Shown here: positions 1 to 9,325 of the stretch, one piece after another
Position numbering within the stretch: position 1 is the first letter of the stretch
Layout of the letters: each line of letters opens with the position of its first letter
Assembly (NCBI GenBank): GCA_020048935.1
Contig: JAIFLS010000102.1
Coordinates: 1 to 14,906 of the forward strand
From: a bacterium
GTDB taxonomy: Bacteria; Verrucomicrobiota; Kiritimatiellia; UBA8416
DNA: 14,906 bases
Direction: 5' to 3'
Position numbers and translations under genes: made by a program
The notes under the pieces: model-generated
Told to the model about the DNA's origin: nothing
Database searches by the model: none
The model's input: the letters and a program-made list of their open reading frames with translations, nothing else

Positions 1-11
1 GCCACGCAAGA

Positions 12-31
12 GCATGTTTTTGCATGTTTTT
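12..31. repeat. Two tandem copies of a 10-bp unit GCATGTTTTT
   Basis: GCATGTTTTT at 12-21 is repeated without a gap at 22-31. The period is close to one helical turn. The pair sits 16 bases before a TTGACA box that could be the -35 of the transporter promoter, so it might be a binding site or simply an AT-rich upstream element. With only two copies no function can be assigned. Confidence 0.4.
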
Positions 32-46
32 TGCCTGATTGATTCA

Positions 47-76
47 TTGACAAGCCAGCCGGTCCTGCCGGATAGT
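47..76 (+). promoter_or_regulatory. Possible sigma-70-type promoter for the transporter gene
   Basis: A perfect TTGACA (47-52) is followed after 18 bases by GATAGT (71-76), which matches four of six TATAAT positions. It would give a leader of roughly 90 bases before the ATG at 171. The spacing is one base longer than ideal and the -10 is weak, so this is a candidate only. Confidence 0.3.
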
Positions 77-170
77 GTCGCGGCCGCATCCATGGAGGGC
101 CCGGCAGGGGCAGCCAGCCGGATGATCCGGACAGGCGGCATGGAATGGACAGACAACGCGCGGGGAAAAC

Positions 171-1058
171 ATGCTGGATATGGCGATGCTGCTTTTCGGG
201 GTCTTCTGCTGCTCGACGGCGGTGATATTCATCAAGTCCGGATCGGTGGATTCCGTGCTGCTGGCCGCCCTTCGCCTGCTGATTGCCAGCGTGATCCTCT
301 CACCGCTCTTTATCCGCGATTGGCGGCGAACCCCCGGCGTGACCTTGACACGGTGCTTCCGCCATTCCCTGGTGCCGGGAACCCTGCTTTCGATCCACTT
401 CATCAGTTGGATCGCCGCCTCGCGGATGACGCCGGCCGCGAATGCCTCGCTGATCGTGAACCTGGTGCCGGTCGCGCTGCCGCCGATGCTGTTCCTGCTG
501 CTGCGCGAACGCCTTAACCGTCGCGAGCTTTTCGGAACGATCCTGGCGCTGGCTGGAATGGGTCTGCTGACCGGGGCGGATTTCCAGATGAACCGCGAGT
601 ATTTCCTCGGCGACATGCTGTGCCTGGGATCGATGCTGTTCTTCGCGCTTTACCTGGCCTGGGCGAGGCGTCATAAGGAGCCGGGCGGTCTCTGGGTCTA
701 TGTGGTCCCCTTGTACACGGTGGCAGGGATCGTGACCCTAGCCATCCTGCCGGTGGCGATGATGCTTGGAATCGCCGATCCGTTCAAAGCCTGCACGACA
801 AACGATTGGCTCATGGTGGCGGGGCTGGCGGTCGTGCCGACGGTGTTCGGGCACTCGATCCTGAACATCGCGATGAAGCGGATGCGCGGCCAGGTGGTCA
901 GCATCGTGAACATGGGCCAGTTCGTGTTTGCCGCGATTCTGGCCTACTTCCTGCTCGACGAGATGCCGGACCGCACCTTTGTCCCCGCCAGCCTGCTGGT
1001 TGTCCTCGGGGCCGTTATCGCCGTGGTTCCCGCAGGGGAAACTTGCACAGGAAGATGA
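171..1058 (+). CDS. DMT-superfamily (EamA-type) membrane transporter
   Basis: This 295-residue inner-membrane protein has the make-up of the drug/metabolite transporter superfamily: about ten hydrophobic segments in two EamA-like halves (roughly residues 8-135 and 148-287). The first half carries the typical end-of-domain pattern 'MTPAANASLIVNLVP' then an RERL loop and 'GTILALAGMGLL'. The second half has the equivalent 'DEMP' loop followed by a final hydrophobic helix (residues 272-287). Length is normal for the family, whose members export amino acids, nucleotide-related metabolites or drugs. The substrate cannot be read from sequence. The ATG at 171 is preceded by GGGGA five bases upstream. 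The gene converges with the endonuclease gene, whose stop lies 21 bases past this stop, and I see no terminator between them. It appears to be a monocistronic chromosomal gene next to which the restriction-modification pair sits. Confidence 0.85.
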   Translation: MLDMAMLLFGVFCCSTAVIFIKSGSVDSVLLAALRLLIASVILSPLFIRDWRRTPGVTLTRCFRHSLVPGTLLSIHFISWIAASRMTPAANASLIVNLVPVALPPMLFLLLRERLNRRELFGTILALAGMGLLTGADFQMNREYFLGDMLCLGSMLFFALYLAWARRHKEPGGLWVYVVPLYTVAGIVTLAILPVAMMLGIADPFKACTTNDWLMVAGLAVVPTVFGHSILNIAMKRMRGQVVSIVNMGQFVFAAILAYFLLDEMPDRTFVPASLLVVLGAVIAVVPAGETCTGR

Positions 1059-1079
1059 CTTGATGATTGTTGTACTTTC

Positions 1080-1874
1080 CTATCTGTGTGCGTATGTTGC
1101 AAGATCCTCTGCCGTGATCTGGTCACCCGGAACCAGCTTATAGTGTTTCTCATCGACAATCTTCACCATGCCGCCATCGAGAGCAAGCTCGAACAAAGCA
1201 ATCTGATCAGAGGAGACAAACTGCGCTGAGATTGCACGACACAGTAGATGCGGGAACTTCTCCTTGCAGCAGGCAATATCTTGCTTCGCCTGAACTACGG
1301 ATAACTGGTCCGCACCGCCTTTCGCTTGTACCGGCAGGACGAACTGCGCACCACGCCTGTCGATCCCCACGTAAATCTCGTCGATTTCAACCTGCCCAAG
1401 ATCCTTGACAGTGGTTCTCAGGTGATTTTGAAGGGAGTACGTGGCCAAGCCGAGGAATACATCGAGCAAACGATTGTACCTGACTTTAGCCAGCAATGCC
1501 TGCTCGTCTGAAAGTGCATAAATCGATACGATTTCAGGGGTGGCATCAGGCACCTTGATTGCTGCAATTTGCTCGTTTGGCACAATCCGGTTCTCGGTTA
1601 CAAGCCGAAAGCAATACAAGGCACGTCCACGGCCTTCAATCACCCATTCCTTTCCAGCCGGCTGCGTCTTGATTATCCTCGGAGGGAGGTCTGTGCGATA
1701 GCGGATAGAATAGATCACATCTCCAAGATTCTTAGGCAGCTTTATACGAAGCGACTTGGCCGCGCGTTCCAGATCCTCGCGCTCAAACGTCAGTTCTTCG
1801 GCACCCTTGGTATACTTCGACATGAAGATATGCTCAATGATCGCCGCATATCGGTTTTTCGCCTTTACTGTCAT
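1080..1874 (-). CDS. Putative type II restriction endonuclease (PD-(D/E)xK-like)
   Basis: This 264-residue protein is encoded directly behind a cytosine-5 methyltransferase. The MTase stop TGA abuts this ATG (TGAATG), and an AGGAG at 1885-1881, inside the MTase end, lies six bases before the start, so translation is coupled. A stretch at residues 163-185 fits a nuclease core: acidic residues E163, D165, E166 and D172 on a predicted beta hairpin, then P-V-Q-A-K ending at K185, a Q-x-K version of the usual (D/E)-x-K. The following 'VVQAKQDIACCKEKFP' would be the adjacent helix. The N-terminal half (residues 1-110) contains a possible helical DNA-binding region (24-45). I infer that it cleaves the unmethylated form of the site protected by the neighbouring MTase. 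I do not recognise a named endonuclease family, and the recognition site is unknown. A non-restriction role such as a generic DNA-binding partner is less likely given the coupling. Confidence 0.72.
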   Translation of the reverse strand: MTVKAKNRYAAIIEHIFMSKYTKGAEELTFEREDLERAAKSLRIKLPKNLGDVIYSIRYRTDLPPRIIKTQPAGKEWVIEGRGRALYCFRLVTENRIVPNEQIAAIKVPDATPEIVSIYALSDEQALLAKVRYNRLLDVFLGLATYSLQNHLRTTVKDLGQVEIDEIYVGIDRRGAQFVLPVQAKGGADQLSVVQAKQDIACCKEKFPHLLCRAISAQFVSSDQIALFELALDGGMVKIVDEKHYKLVPGDQITAEDLATYAHR

Positions 1875-3212
1875 TCAGCACTCCTGCGCCTGAAGGCGCG
1901 CTTTCTCTGTTTCGTTTTGTTTCCGCTTGTGGCTGCCGCTTTTGCGGTCCCGCTTCTTGATCGGCACCTCCACATCCCAGAATGCCGCTGCTTCGGTCAT
2001 GCCCATTGCCAGTAGGCCGGGATCGCCCAGATCGAGAACCATTTGCGGCCGCAACGGCTTCACGCCAAGCGCACGAATGACCGACGACGCAACGGCACGG
2101 GCAAGCGGCGGCGGAACAGAATTCCCGATTTGCCTTGCGCCGTGCCACTTCGTGACATGGAAGCGGAACCAATCCGGGTAACCATGCAGGCGTGCCATTT
2201 CGCGAACAGAAACACACCGCCCATGCTTGTAGTGAACAGGACGGGGACTTGTAAACGCACCCCTTGCCGAATCGGTTCCAGCGCGGAGCGTGTTGCTCTG
2301 TCCGTCAGGAGAAAGTTTATAGAACCGCGATATCCCTTCCACGTCCCCCTGCGGGGTTTCCCGGAAGCGCCGCCGGGAAATATCCGTGTGCACAGTCCGC
2401 ATGCTCGACGTGAGAACTGTACGGTCCCAATTCCGGCAATAACCGAAATGCCAGCAGTCGTCTGTTGTACAGTGCATCTCGCGCGCGAAATCTGATTCGG
2501 GCTTCCAATCGTTCACCCTTATCGAGTCGACGGTCATCAGTTCATCGAATAGCTCGTTATCAGGAATATCGTCAATGGCGTCGCGACATGTGGGAACAGG
2601 TCGAACCAAGGTGGATGAGAAAAGATCAGGTGCGCGGCCCGTTAGTAGTGGCGGATATTCGGGCAGGGGAAGTCCCAATTTCGCCCCCAGCAGGAAAAGA
2701 CGCTCCCGGTGCTGGGGCACGCCGTAGTGCTTCGCGTTGAGAACGCGCCAAGGCTGAGCCACCGCATACCCATTTGCTTGAAATTCCTCGATCAGCATGT
2801 GCAGGAAATTGCCGTGCTTTCCAACCGTGAGTCCTTTTACGTTCTCGAATACGAAATACTTCGCGTCCAGCGCCGTGACAAGCCTGACGAATTGCCTGAC
2901 AAGCTGGTTTCTCGGGTCATCGAGCATGCGCTTCCCGATCAGTGAAAACCCCTGGCATGGAGCACCACCGCATACCACATCGATTCCCCCCTTGATGCTT
3001 GCCTGGTTGCAGTGATCAAGTATGGACCGTGCATCCAGAGCGATTACCGAGCGGGCCAGCGTTGCAGTCATCGGGAAGTTAAAATGATGGACGGCGGCAT
3101 GGATGGGGTCCAACTCCACAGAAGCGACGACATCGAAACCGGCCTGCTCGAAACCCAGCGACATGCCACCGGCACCGGCAAAGAGGTCTATTGCTGTTGG
3201 TCTTCTAATCAT
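1875..3212 (-). CDS. DNA (cytosine-5-)-methyltransferase, type II modification enzyme
   Basis: The 445-residue protein transfers a methyl group from S-adenosylmethionine to carbon 5 of cytosine in a specific duplex site. The ordered family motifs are all visible: motif I 'DLFAGAGGMSLGFE' (residues 9-22, SAM binding), motif IV with the catalytic Cys in 'GGAPCQGFS' (C86), motif VI 'FENVKG' (122-127), motif VIII 'QHRERLF' (167-173) and motif X 'QIGNSVPPPLA' (361-371). The target-recognition region should lie between about residues 190 and 330. A hydrophilic basic tail (about 415-445, 'KKRDRKSGSHKRK') extends past the usual end. The ATG at 3212 starts a conserved 'RPTAIDLFAG' N-terminus, but no good ribosome-binding site precedes it. 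It is the first gene of a two-gene operon with the putative endonuclease. The full motif set suggests an active enzyme; which site it methylates cannot be deduced. Confidence 0.95.
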   Translation of the reverse strand: MIRRPTAIDLFAGAGGMSLGFEQAGFDVVASVELDPIHAAVHHFNFPMTATLARSVIALDARSILDHCNQASIKGGIDVVCGGAPCQGFSLIGKRMLDDPRNQLVRQFVRLVTALDAKYFVFENVKGLTVGKHGNFLHMLIEEFQANGYAVAQPWRVLNAKHYGVPQHRERLFLLGAKLGLPLPEYPPLLTGRAPDLFSSTLVRPVPTCRDAIDDIPDNELFDELMTVDSIRVNDWKPESDFAREMHCTTDDCWHFGYCRNWDRTVLTSSMRTVHTDISRRRFRETPQGDVEGISRFYKLSPDGQSNTLRAGTDSARGAFTSPRPVHYKHGRCVSVREMARLHGYPDWFRFHVTKWHGARQIGNSVPPPLARAVASSVIRALGVKPLRPQMVLDLGDPGLLAMGMTEAAAFWDVEVPIKKRDRKSGSHKRKQNETEKARLQAQEC

Positions 3213-3246
3213 ATATGAGCAGGAGGTGGAGGATTCTCTGGCAAAC

Positions 3247-3266
3247 CTAACCGGGTTTCTCTAACC
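3247..3266 (-). promoter_or_regulatory. Short GGTTAG repeats upstream of the methyltransferase gene
   Basis: Read on the minus strand, GGTTAG occurs twice, 14 bases apart start to start, with AACC/GGTT inverted elements between (plus-strand CTAACC at 3247-3252 and 3261-3266). The site lies 35-54 bases ahead of the MTase start, where self-regulation of a restriction-modification operon could act. No convincing -10/-35 pair was found in 3213-3380 and no controller protein gene is present, so the role is speculative. Confidence 0.2.
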
Positions 3267-3380
3267 AAGTTGCCACGCTACCAGAACATTCCCGTCTTGT
3301 CGCGTCAGTTTTTCACACCCTGAATCGCGCTGTTTGCCCTACCCTATCCTCAACGGCAGAACCGAATACGGCTTGACCGC

Positions 3381-3716
3381 CTAGAGGGTAATCTCGCCCC
3401 CGCCGGCCGGACCGGGTTTGAAATGCCGGTCGACGATGCTCGGCTCGAGCTTCCGGCGACGTCCGCCGATGCCGGTCGTGCTGATGTAGATCTTCAGCTC
3501 GGCTTCCAGATCCGGGGCCATGCCGCCCACCACGCGCTGCACCGCCAGCCTGACCACTTGCACCGCCAGCCTGACCACTTCCTCCGGCGCGACATCCAGC
3601 TCCTCCGAAATGGACTCCACGCGCTCGAGCAGATCACCCGAAAGCTTGATACGCAGCAGTTCGCTGCCGGCACGCTCCAGATGCTCCTGCCGTGTTGTCG
3701 TTTTCCTCGTGTTCAT
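3381..3716 (-). CDS. Small ribbon-helix-helix (CopG/Arc-like) protein
   Basis: The 111-residue product has a region that fits a ribbon-helix-helix DNA-binding fold: a short strand 'LLRIKLSG' (residues 20-27), helix A 'DLLERVESISEEL' (28-40), a turn 'DVAPEE' and helix B 'VVRLAVQ...RVVGG'. Such proteins act as dimeric repressors or antitoxins. Helix B is disrupted by a precise 7-residue tandem duplication, VVRLAVQ at 47-53 repeated at 54-60, so the helix is two turns longer than usual. The C-terminal third (about 66-111) is basic, glycine-rich and unrecognised. The ATG at 3716 has GGGAG seven bases upstream; an overlapping ATG at 3720 is in another frame. It follows aconitase by 84 bases on the same strand and could be read from that transcript. 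No toxin partner lies next to it. Function is uncertain and the protein may be impaired by the duplication. Confidence 0.6.
   Translation of the reverse strand: MNTRKTTTRQEHLERAGSELLRIKLSGDLLERVESISEELDVAPEEVVRLAVQVVRLAVQRVVGGMAPDLEAELKIYISTTGIGGRRRKLEPSIVDRHFKPGPAGGGEITL
3540..3581. repeat. Tandem 21-bp duplication inside the ribbon-helix-helix gene
   Basis: Bases 3540-3560 and 3561-3581 are identical except for the last base of the unit. The unit is 21 bp, so the reading frame is kept and seven residues (VVRLAVQ) are doubled. Near identity at the DNA level points to a recent slippage or short duplication event. Confidence 0.9.
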
Positions 3717-3734
3717 TCATCGCTCCCGCTAACT

Positions 3735-3751
3735 ATGCACTGTCATGCACT
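3735..3751 (-). promoter_or_regulatory. Direct ATGCACT repeats, possible operator of the small regulator gene
   Basis: Plus-strand ATGCACT at 3735-3741 recurs at 3745-3751, exactly 10 bases apart, about 20 bases upstream of the ribbon-helix-helix gene start. Ribbon-helix-helix repressors commonly bind short repeats spaced by about one helical turn in front of their own gene, so this may be an autoregulatory operator. No clear promoter boxes accompany it. Confidence 0.3.
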
Positions 3752-3800
3752 ATTTCCACGGAAACTAGTAGCAGTCTGTAGCGCAGGATGCAATCTTTTT

Positions 3801-6491
<2,691 letters not shown>

Positions 6492-6535
6492 ATGCCTGCT
6501 CCTGTGTTAACGGCCAACGGAAAACCAGTGCCGCA

Positions 6536-6563
6536 GTGTTATTTGCCGCCGCCTTCTTGTCAA
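6536..6563 (-). promoter_or_regulatory. Candidate promoter for aconitase
   Basis: On the minus strand a perfect TTGACA (6563-6558) is followed after 16 bases by TAACAC (6541-6536), a weak -10. It lies 45 bases ahead of the aconitase ATG. The -35 is convincing; the -10 is not. Confidence 0.4.
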
Positions 6564-6601
6564 GCGGGAAGCCGCCCCGACTGATCATTTGAAAATCCTG
6601 C

Positions 6602-6630
6602 TTTACACCGCCGCATCATCCGTCTATATT
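6602..6630 (+). promoter_or_regulatory. Strong sigma-70-type promoter for rpsO-pnp
   Basis: TTTACA (6602-6607) and TATATT (6625-6630) are separated by exactly 17 bases, and each matches five of six consensus positions. It would start transcription near 6637, giving a leader of about 65 bases before rpsO, as expected for a highly expressed ribosomal-protein gene. Confidence 0.65.
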
Positions 6631-6702
6631 CGCGGCCACTTGTCGGAATAAACAGAAACAGGCAGTTAAGAAGACGCGAATCAGAAGGGAAGCAGCAAGG
6701 AC

Positions 6703-6966
6703 ATGAGTCAGATCGACAAATCAGCAATTCAGGAACAGTATCAGCGCCACGAACGTGACACTGGATCTTCTGACGTCCAGATCGCGGTGCTCACCAAGCG
6801 CATCGAGAAATTGACGGAACATCTCAAGGAAAACAAGAAGGACCACAGCTCGCGCCATGGCCTGATCAAGATGGTAAGCGCACGCCGCCGTCTGCTCGAC
6901 TACCTGAAGAGCACCGACACGGAACGCTACAAGAAGCTGATCCAGGACCTTGGCATACGCCGCTAG
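6703..6966 (+). CDS. rpsO: 30S ribosomal protein S15
   Basis: The 87-residue protein is a primary 16S rRNA-binding protein of the small-subunit platform that organises the central domain and contributes to an intersubunit bridge. The S15 signature is intact over residues 37-67 ('LTEHLKENKKDHSSRHGL' followed by 'VSARRRLLDYL'), with the conserved 'RHERDTGSSDVQIA' before it and the 'YKKLIQDLGIRR' end. Length is normal. The ATG at 6703 has an AAGG only two bases upstream and a better GAAGGGA twelve bases upstream, so the Shine-Dalgarno spacing is unusual. It is followed by pnp, the widely conserved rpsO-pnp arrangement. Confidence 0.98.
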   Translation: MSQIDKSAIQEQYQRHERDTGSSDVQIAVLTKRIEKLTEHLKENKKDHSSRHGLIKMVSARRRLLDYLKSTDTERYKKLIQDLGIRR

Positions 6967-6995
6967 CGCTCTCAAGCCCCCCCTCCATCCCACCG

Positions 6996-7009
6996 CGGCG
7001 GAAACGCCG
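6996..7009 (+). promoter_or_regulatory. GAAA tetraloop hairpin between rpsO and pnp
   Basis: CGGCG (6996-7000) pairs with CGCCG (7005-7009) around a GAAA loop, a very stable GNRA-type stem-loop. No U-run follows, so it is not an intrinsic terminator. In the rpsO-pnp intergenic RNA such hairpins often protect rpsO mRNA ends or guide RNase processing; here that is inference. Confidence 0.45.
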
Positions 7010-7017
7010 AAGCCGAC

Positions 7018-7051
7018 GCGACTCCGTTCGCCAGGCAACCGGCGGAGTGGC
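7018..7051 (+). promoter_or_regulatory. Hairpin in the pnp leader
   Basis: ACTCCGTT (7021-7028) can pair with GGCGGAGT (7041-7048), extended by two more pairs across a G-G mismatch (7018-7019 with 7050-7051). In E. coli the pnp leader carries an RNase III hairpin used for autoregulation by PNPase, and this element sits in the corresponding place. The stem is shorter than the E. coli one. Confidence 0.35.
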
Positions 7052-7122
7052 AGGTGGCGCACAAACAAGAAGCAGCCGGCGTGTGAATTGAAGTTGCGTC
7101 GGCACCAACAGGAAAGAATACC

Positions 7123-9234
7123 ATGAAAGACGCAATCACCGTTTCGACTACCGTCGGAACCCAGACCATCACGCTGGAAGCCGGGCTGCTCGCGCAGCAG
7201 GCTGCCGGTGCCTGCACGATCCGCCTCGGCGACACCGTGCTGTTCTCCGCCATCACCAACACCGACAAGCCGCGCGAGGGGATCGACTACTTCCCCCTGT
7301 CGGTGGAATACCGCGAGAAGTTCTACGCGGCCGGCCGTTTCCCTGGCGGGTTCTTCAAGCGCGAGTCGCGCCCCAGCGAGAACGAGATCCTGACCGCACG
7401 CTTCACCGACCGGCCGATCCGGCCTCTTTTCCCGGAGAACTACTTCAACGAGGTGCAGATCAACAACATGCTGCTCTCGGCCGACGGCATCAACGACGCG
7501 GACATCCTAAGCATCACCGTCTCGAGCGCGGCGCTGGTCATCTCCGAGATCCCGTTCATGGGCCCGATCGCCGGTGTGCGTGTCGGCCGTGTCAACGGCG
7601 CGTTCATCCTCAATCCCACGCATGACCAGCGCGATAAGAGCGACATGGACCTGGTCTATGCCGGCACCCGCGAGCTGCCGCTGATGATCGAGGGCGGCGG
7701 CAAGGAGATCGCCGAGGCCGACCTCGTGGCCGCCATGAAGTTCGGCCACGAGGCCGTCGTCAAGCTCTGTGACCTGCAGCTTGAACTGCGCAAGGCGCTC
7801 GGCAAGCCGGCAAAGGTTGTCGCGCCGTGCCAGCCGGACACGACCCTGATCGAGGCCGCCCGCGGGATCGCCGGCGATACGCTCTCCAAGGCCGTGCAGA
7901 TCCCCGGCAAGCTCGAGCGCCAGAACAAGGTCAGCGAGATCAAGGACTCTCTGAAGGCGGCCATGGCCGCGAAAATGCCCGAGATGAACGAGGAGCAGTT
8001 CCGCGCTATGTTCGACGCGCTCGAGATCGAGACGGTGCGCCGCAACGTGCTTGAGCACGGGGTCCGCGTGGACGGTCGCAAGTTCGACCAGCTTCGCGAA
8101 CTGAAGGCGCAGGTCGGCATCCTGCCACGCACGCACGGCTCGGCACTCTTCAACCGCGGCGAGACACAGGCGCTCTGCACGGTCACGCTGGGCACCCGTT
8201 CCGACAAGCAGCACATGGATGCGATTACCGGTGGCAAGACCGACAAGAGCTTCATGCTGCACTACAACTTCCCGCCTTACAGCGTCGGCGAATGCGGACG
8301 CCTCGGCACAACCGGACGGCGCGAGATCGGCCACGGCGCCTTGGCGGAACGTTCACTGGTCGAGGTGATCCCGGCTGATTATCCCTACACGGTGCGCCTG
8401 GTCTCCGACATCATGGGCTCGAACGGCTCGTCCTCGATGGCCAGCATCTGCGTCGGCACCCTGGCGATGATGGATGCCGGTATACCGATCAAGGCCCCGG
8501 TGGCCGGTATCAGTGTCGGTCTCTTCACTGGCAAGGGCAAGTCCGACCTGGTGATCGATATCCTCGGTACCGAGGACCACTGCGGCGACATGGACTTCAA
8601 GGTGGCCGGTACCCGCAAGGGCATTACCGGCTTCCAGGTCGATCTCAAGATCCGCGGCCTGACCTGGGACCAGGTCGAGACTGCATTCGCGATGGCCAAG
8701 ACCGCTCGCGGCCAGATCCTCGATTACATGGAAACCGTGATCGCGACCCCGCGCGCGGAAATGTCCCCGCATGCCCCGCGCATCGAGACGATCATGATCG
8801 ACCCGGAGAAGATCGGCGAACTGATCGGACCGGGCGGCAAGAACATCCGCGGCATCACGGAGCGCTCGGGTGCGCAGATCGACATCGCCGAGGACGGCAC
8901 GGTCAGCATCTACGCCCGCACAGGCGAGTCCATGGCGCTGGCTGTCAAGGAAGTGCAGATGGTCTGCATGGATCCCGAGGAAGGCATGATCTACGAGGGC
9001 AAGGTCACCGGCGTGAAGGAATTCGGCGCGTTCGTCGAGATCCTGCCAGGCCGCGACGGCCTCGTGCATATCAGCGAACTGGCGGACTTCCGCGTCAACT
9101 GCGTGGAGGACATCTGCAAGGTCGGCGATGTCATGCGGGTCATGTGCGTGGGCGTGGATGATCGCGGGCGGGTGAAGCTCAGCCGCCGTGCCGCCATGCG
9201 CCAGCTCGACCAGCAGGAACAGCCGCATAACTGA
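7123..9234 (+). CDS. pnp: Polyribonucleotide nucleotidyltransferase (PNPase)
   Basis: The 703-residue enzyme degrades RNA 3' to 5' using phosphate and releases nucleoside diphosphates; it works as a trimer and often joins RNA degradosomes. The full domain order is visible: first RNase PH-like core (about 10-140), all-alpha linker region, second RNase PH core (about 315-540) with 'TTGRREIGHGALAERSL' (396-412), 'SNGSSSMAS' (433-441) and 'GTEDHCGDMDF' (482-492, metal/catalytic Asp), a KH domain with 'IGPGGKNIRG' (568-577) and an S1 domain (about 621-690) ending 'GRVKLSRRA'. G432 before 'SNGSSS' replaces a Glu in the E. coli enzyme. AGGAAAG ends six bases before the ATG at 7123. A strong terminator follows, so rpsO and pnp form one unit. 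Confidence 0.98.
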   Translation: MKDAITVSTTVGTQTITLEAGLLAQQAAGACTIRLGDTVLFSAITNTDKPREGIDYFPLSVEYREKFYAAGRFPGGFFKRESRPSENEILTARFTDRPIRPLFPENYFNEVQINNMLLSADGINDADILSITVSSAALVISEIPFMGPIAGVRVGRVNGAFILNPTHDQRDKSDMDLVYAGTRELPLMIEGGGKEIAEADLVAAMKFGHEAVVKLCDLQLELRKALGKPAKVVAPCQPDTTLIEAARGIAGDTLSKAVQIPGKLERQNKVSEIKDSLKAAMAAKMPEMNEEQFRAMFDALEIETVRRNVLEHGVRVDGRKFDQLRELKAQVGILPRTHGSALFNRGETQALCTVTLGTRSDKQHMDAITGGKTDKSFMLHYNFPPYSVGECGRLGTTGRREIGHGALAERSLVEVIPADYPYTVRLVSDIMGSNGSSSMASICVGTLAMMDAGIPIKAPVAGISVGLFTGKGKSDLVIDILGTEDHCGDMDFKVAGTRKGITGFQVDLKIRGLTWDQVETAFAMAKTARGQILDYMETVIATPRAEMSPHAPRIETIMIDPEKIGELIGPGGKNIRGITERSGAQIDIAEDGTVSIYARTGESMALAVKEVQMVCMDPEEGMIYEGKVTGVKEFGAFVEILPGRDGLVHISELADFRVNCVEDICKVGDVMRVMCVGVDDRGRVKLSRRAAMRQLDQQEQPHN

Positions 9235-9251
9235 TCCTCGAACCGGCGACC

Positions 9252-9289
9252 ATACGCGGGGACGGTCATCGTCCCCGCGTATTTTTTTT
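9252..9289 (+). terminator. Rho-independent terminator of the rpsO-pnp operon
   Basis: A perfect 13-bp inverted repeat (9252-9264 and 9270-9282, core ACGCGGGGACG / CGTCCCCGCGT) with a 5-base loop is followed by an uninterrupted run of eight T (9282-9289). It starts 18 bases after the pnp stop and is the clearest terminator in the window. It is only useful for plus-strand transcripts, since no A-run precedes the stem. Confidence 0.95.
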
Positions 9290-9325
9290 CTCGCAAACCC
9301 ATCCGCGTTTCGCAACTATCCCGTC

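Noticed and set aside
12..31. Short tandem repeats as a CRISPR array or iteron origin
   Set aside because: Only two 10-bp copies, no spacers, no cas or rep gene in the window.
44..616. Minus-strand 190-codon frame across the transporter promoter and N-terminus
   Set aside because: Ser/Arg-rich with no domain and antisense to a clear membrane-protein gene.
6962..6972. AGCGCT palindrome after the rpsO stop as a terminator
   Set aside because: The stem is too short and no T-run follows; pnp is expected to be reached by transcription from the rpsO promoter.
7507..9315. Long minus-strand open frames opposite pnp (7507-8334 and 8353-9315)
   Set aside because: They are antisense to an intact PNPase, have biased His/Asp/Leu/Ala composition and lack ribosome-binding sites; treated as shadows.
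9188..9325. Upstream extension of the pyrophosphatase to 9188
   Set aside because: The extension overlaps pnp, spans the terminator, and is not like any pyrophosphatase N-terminus; the ATG at 9326 fits the family length.
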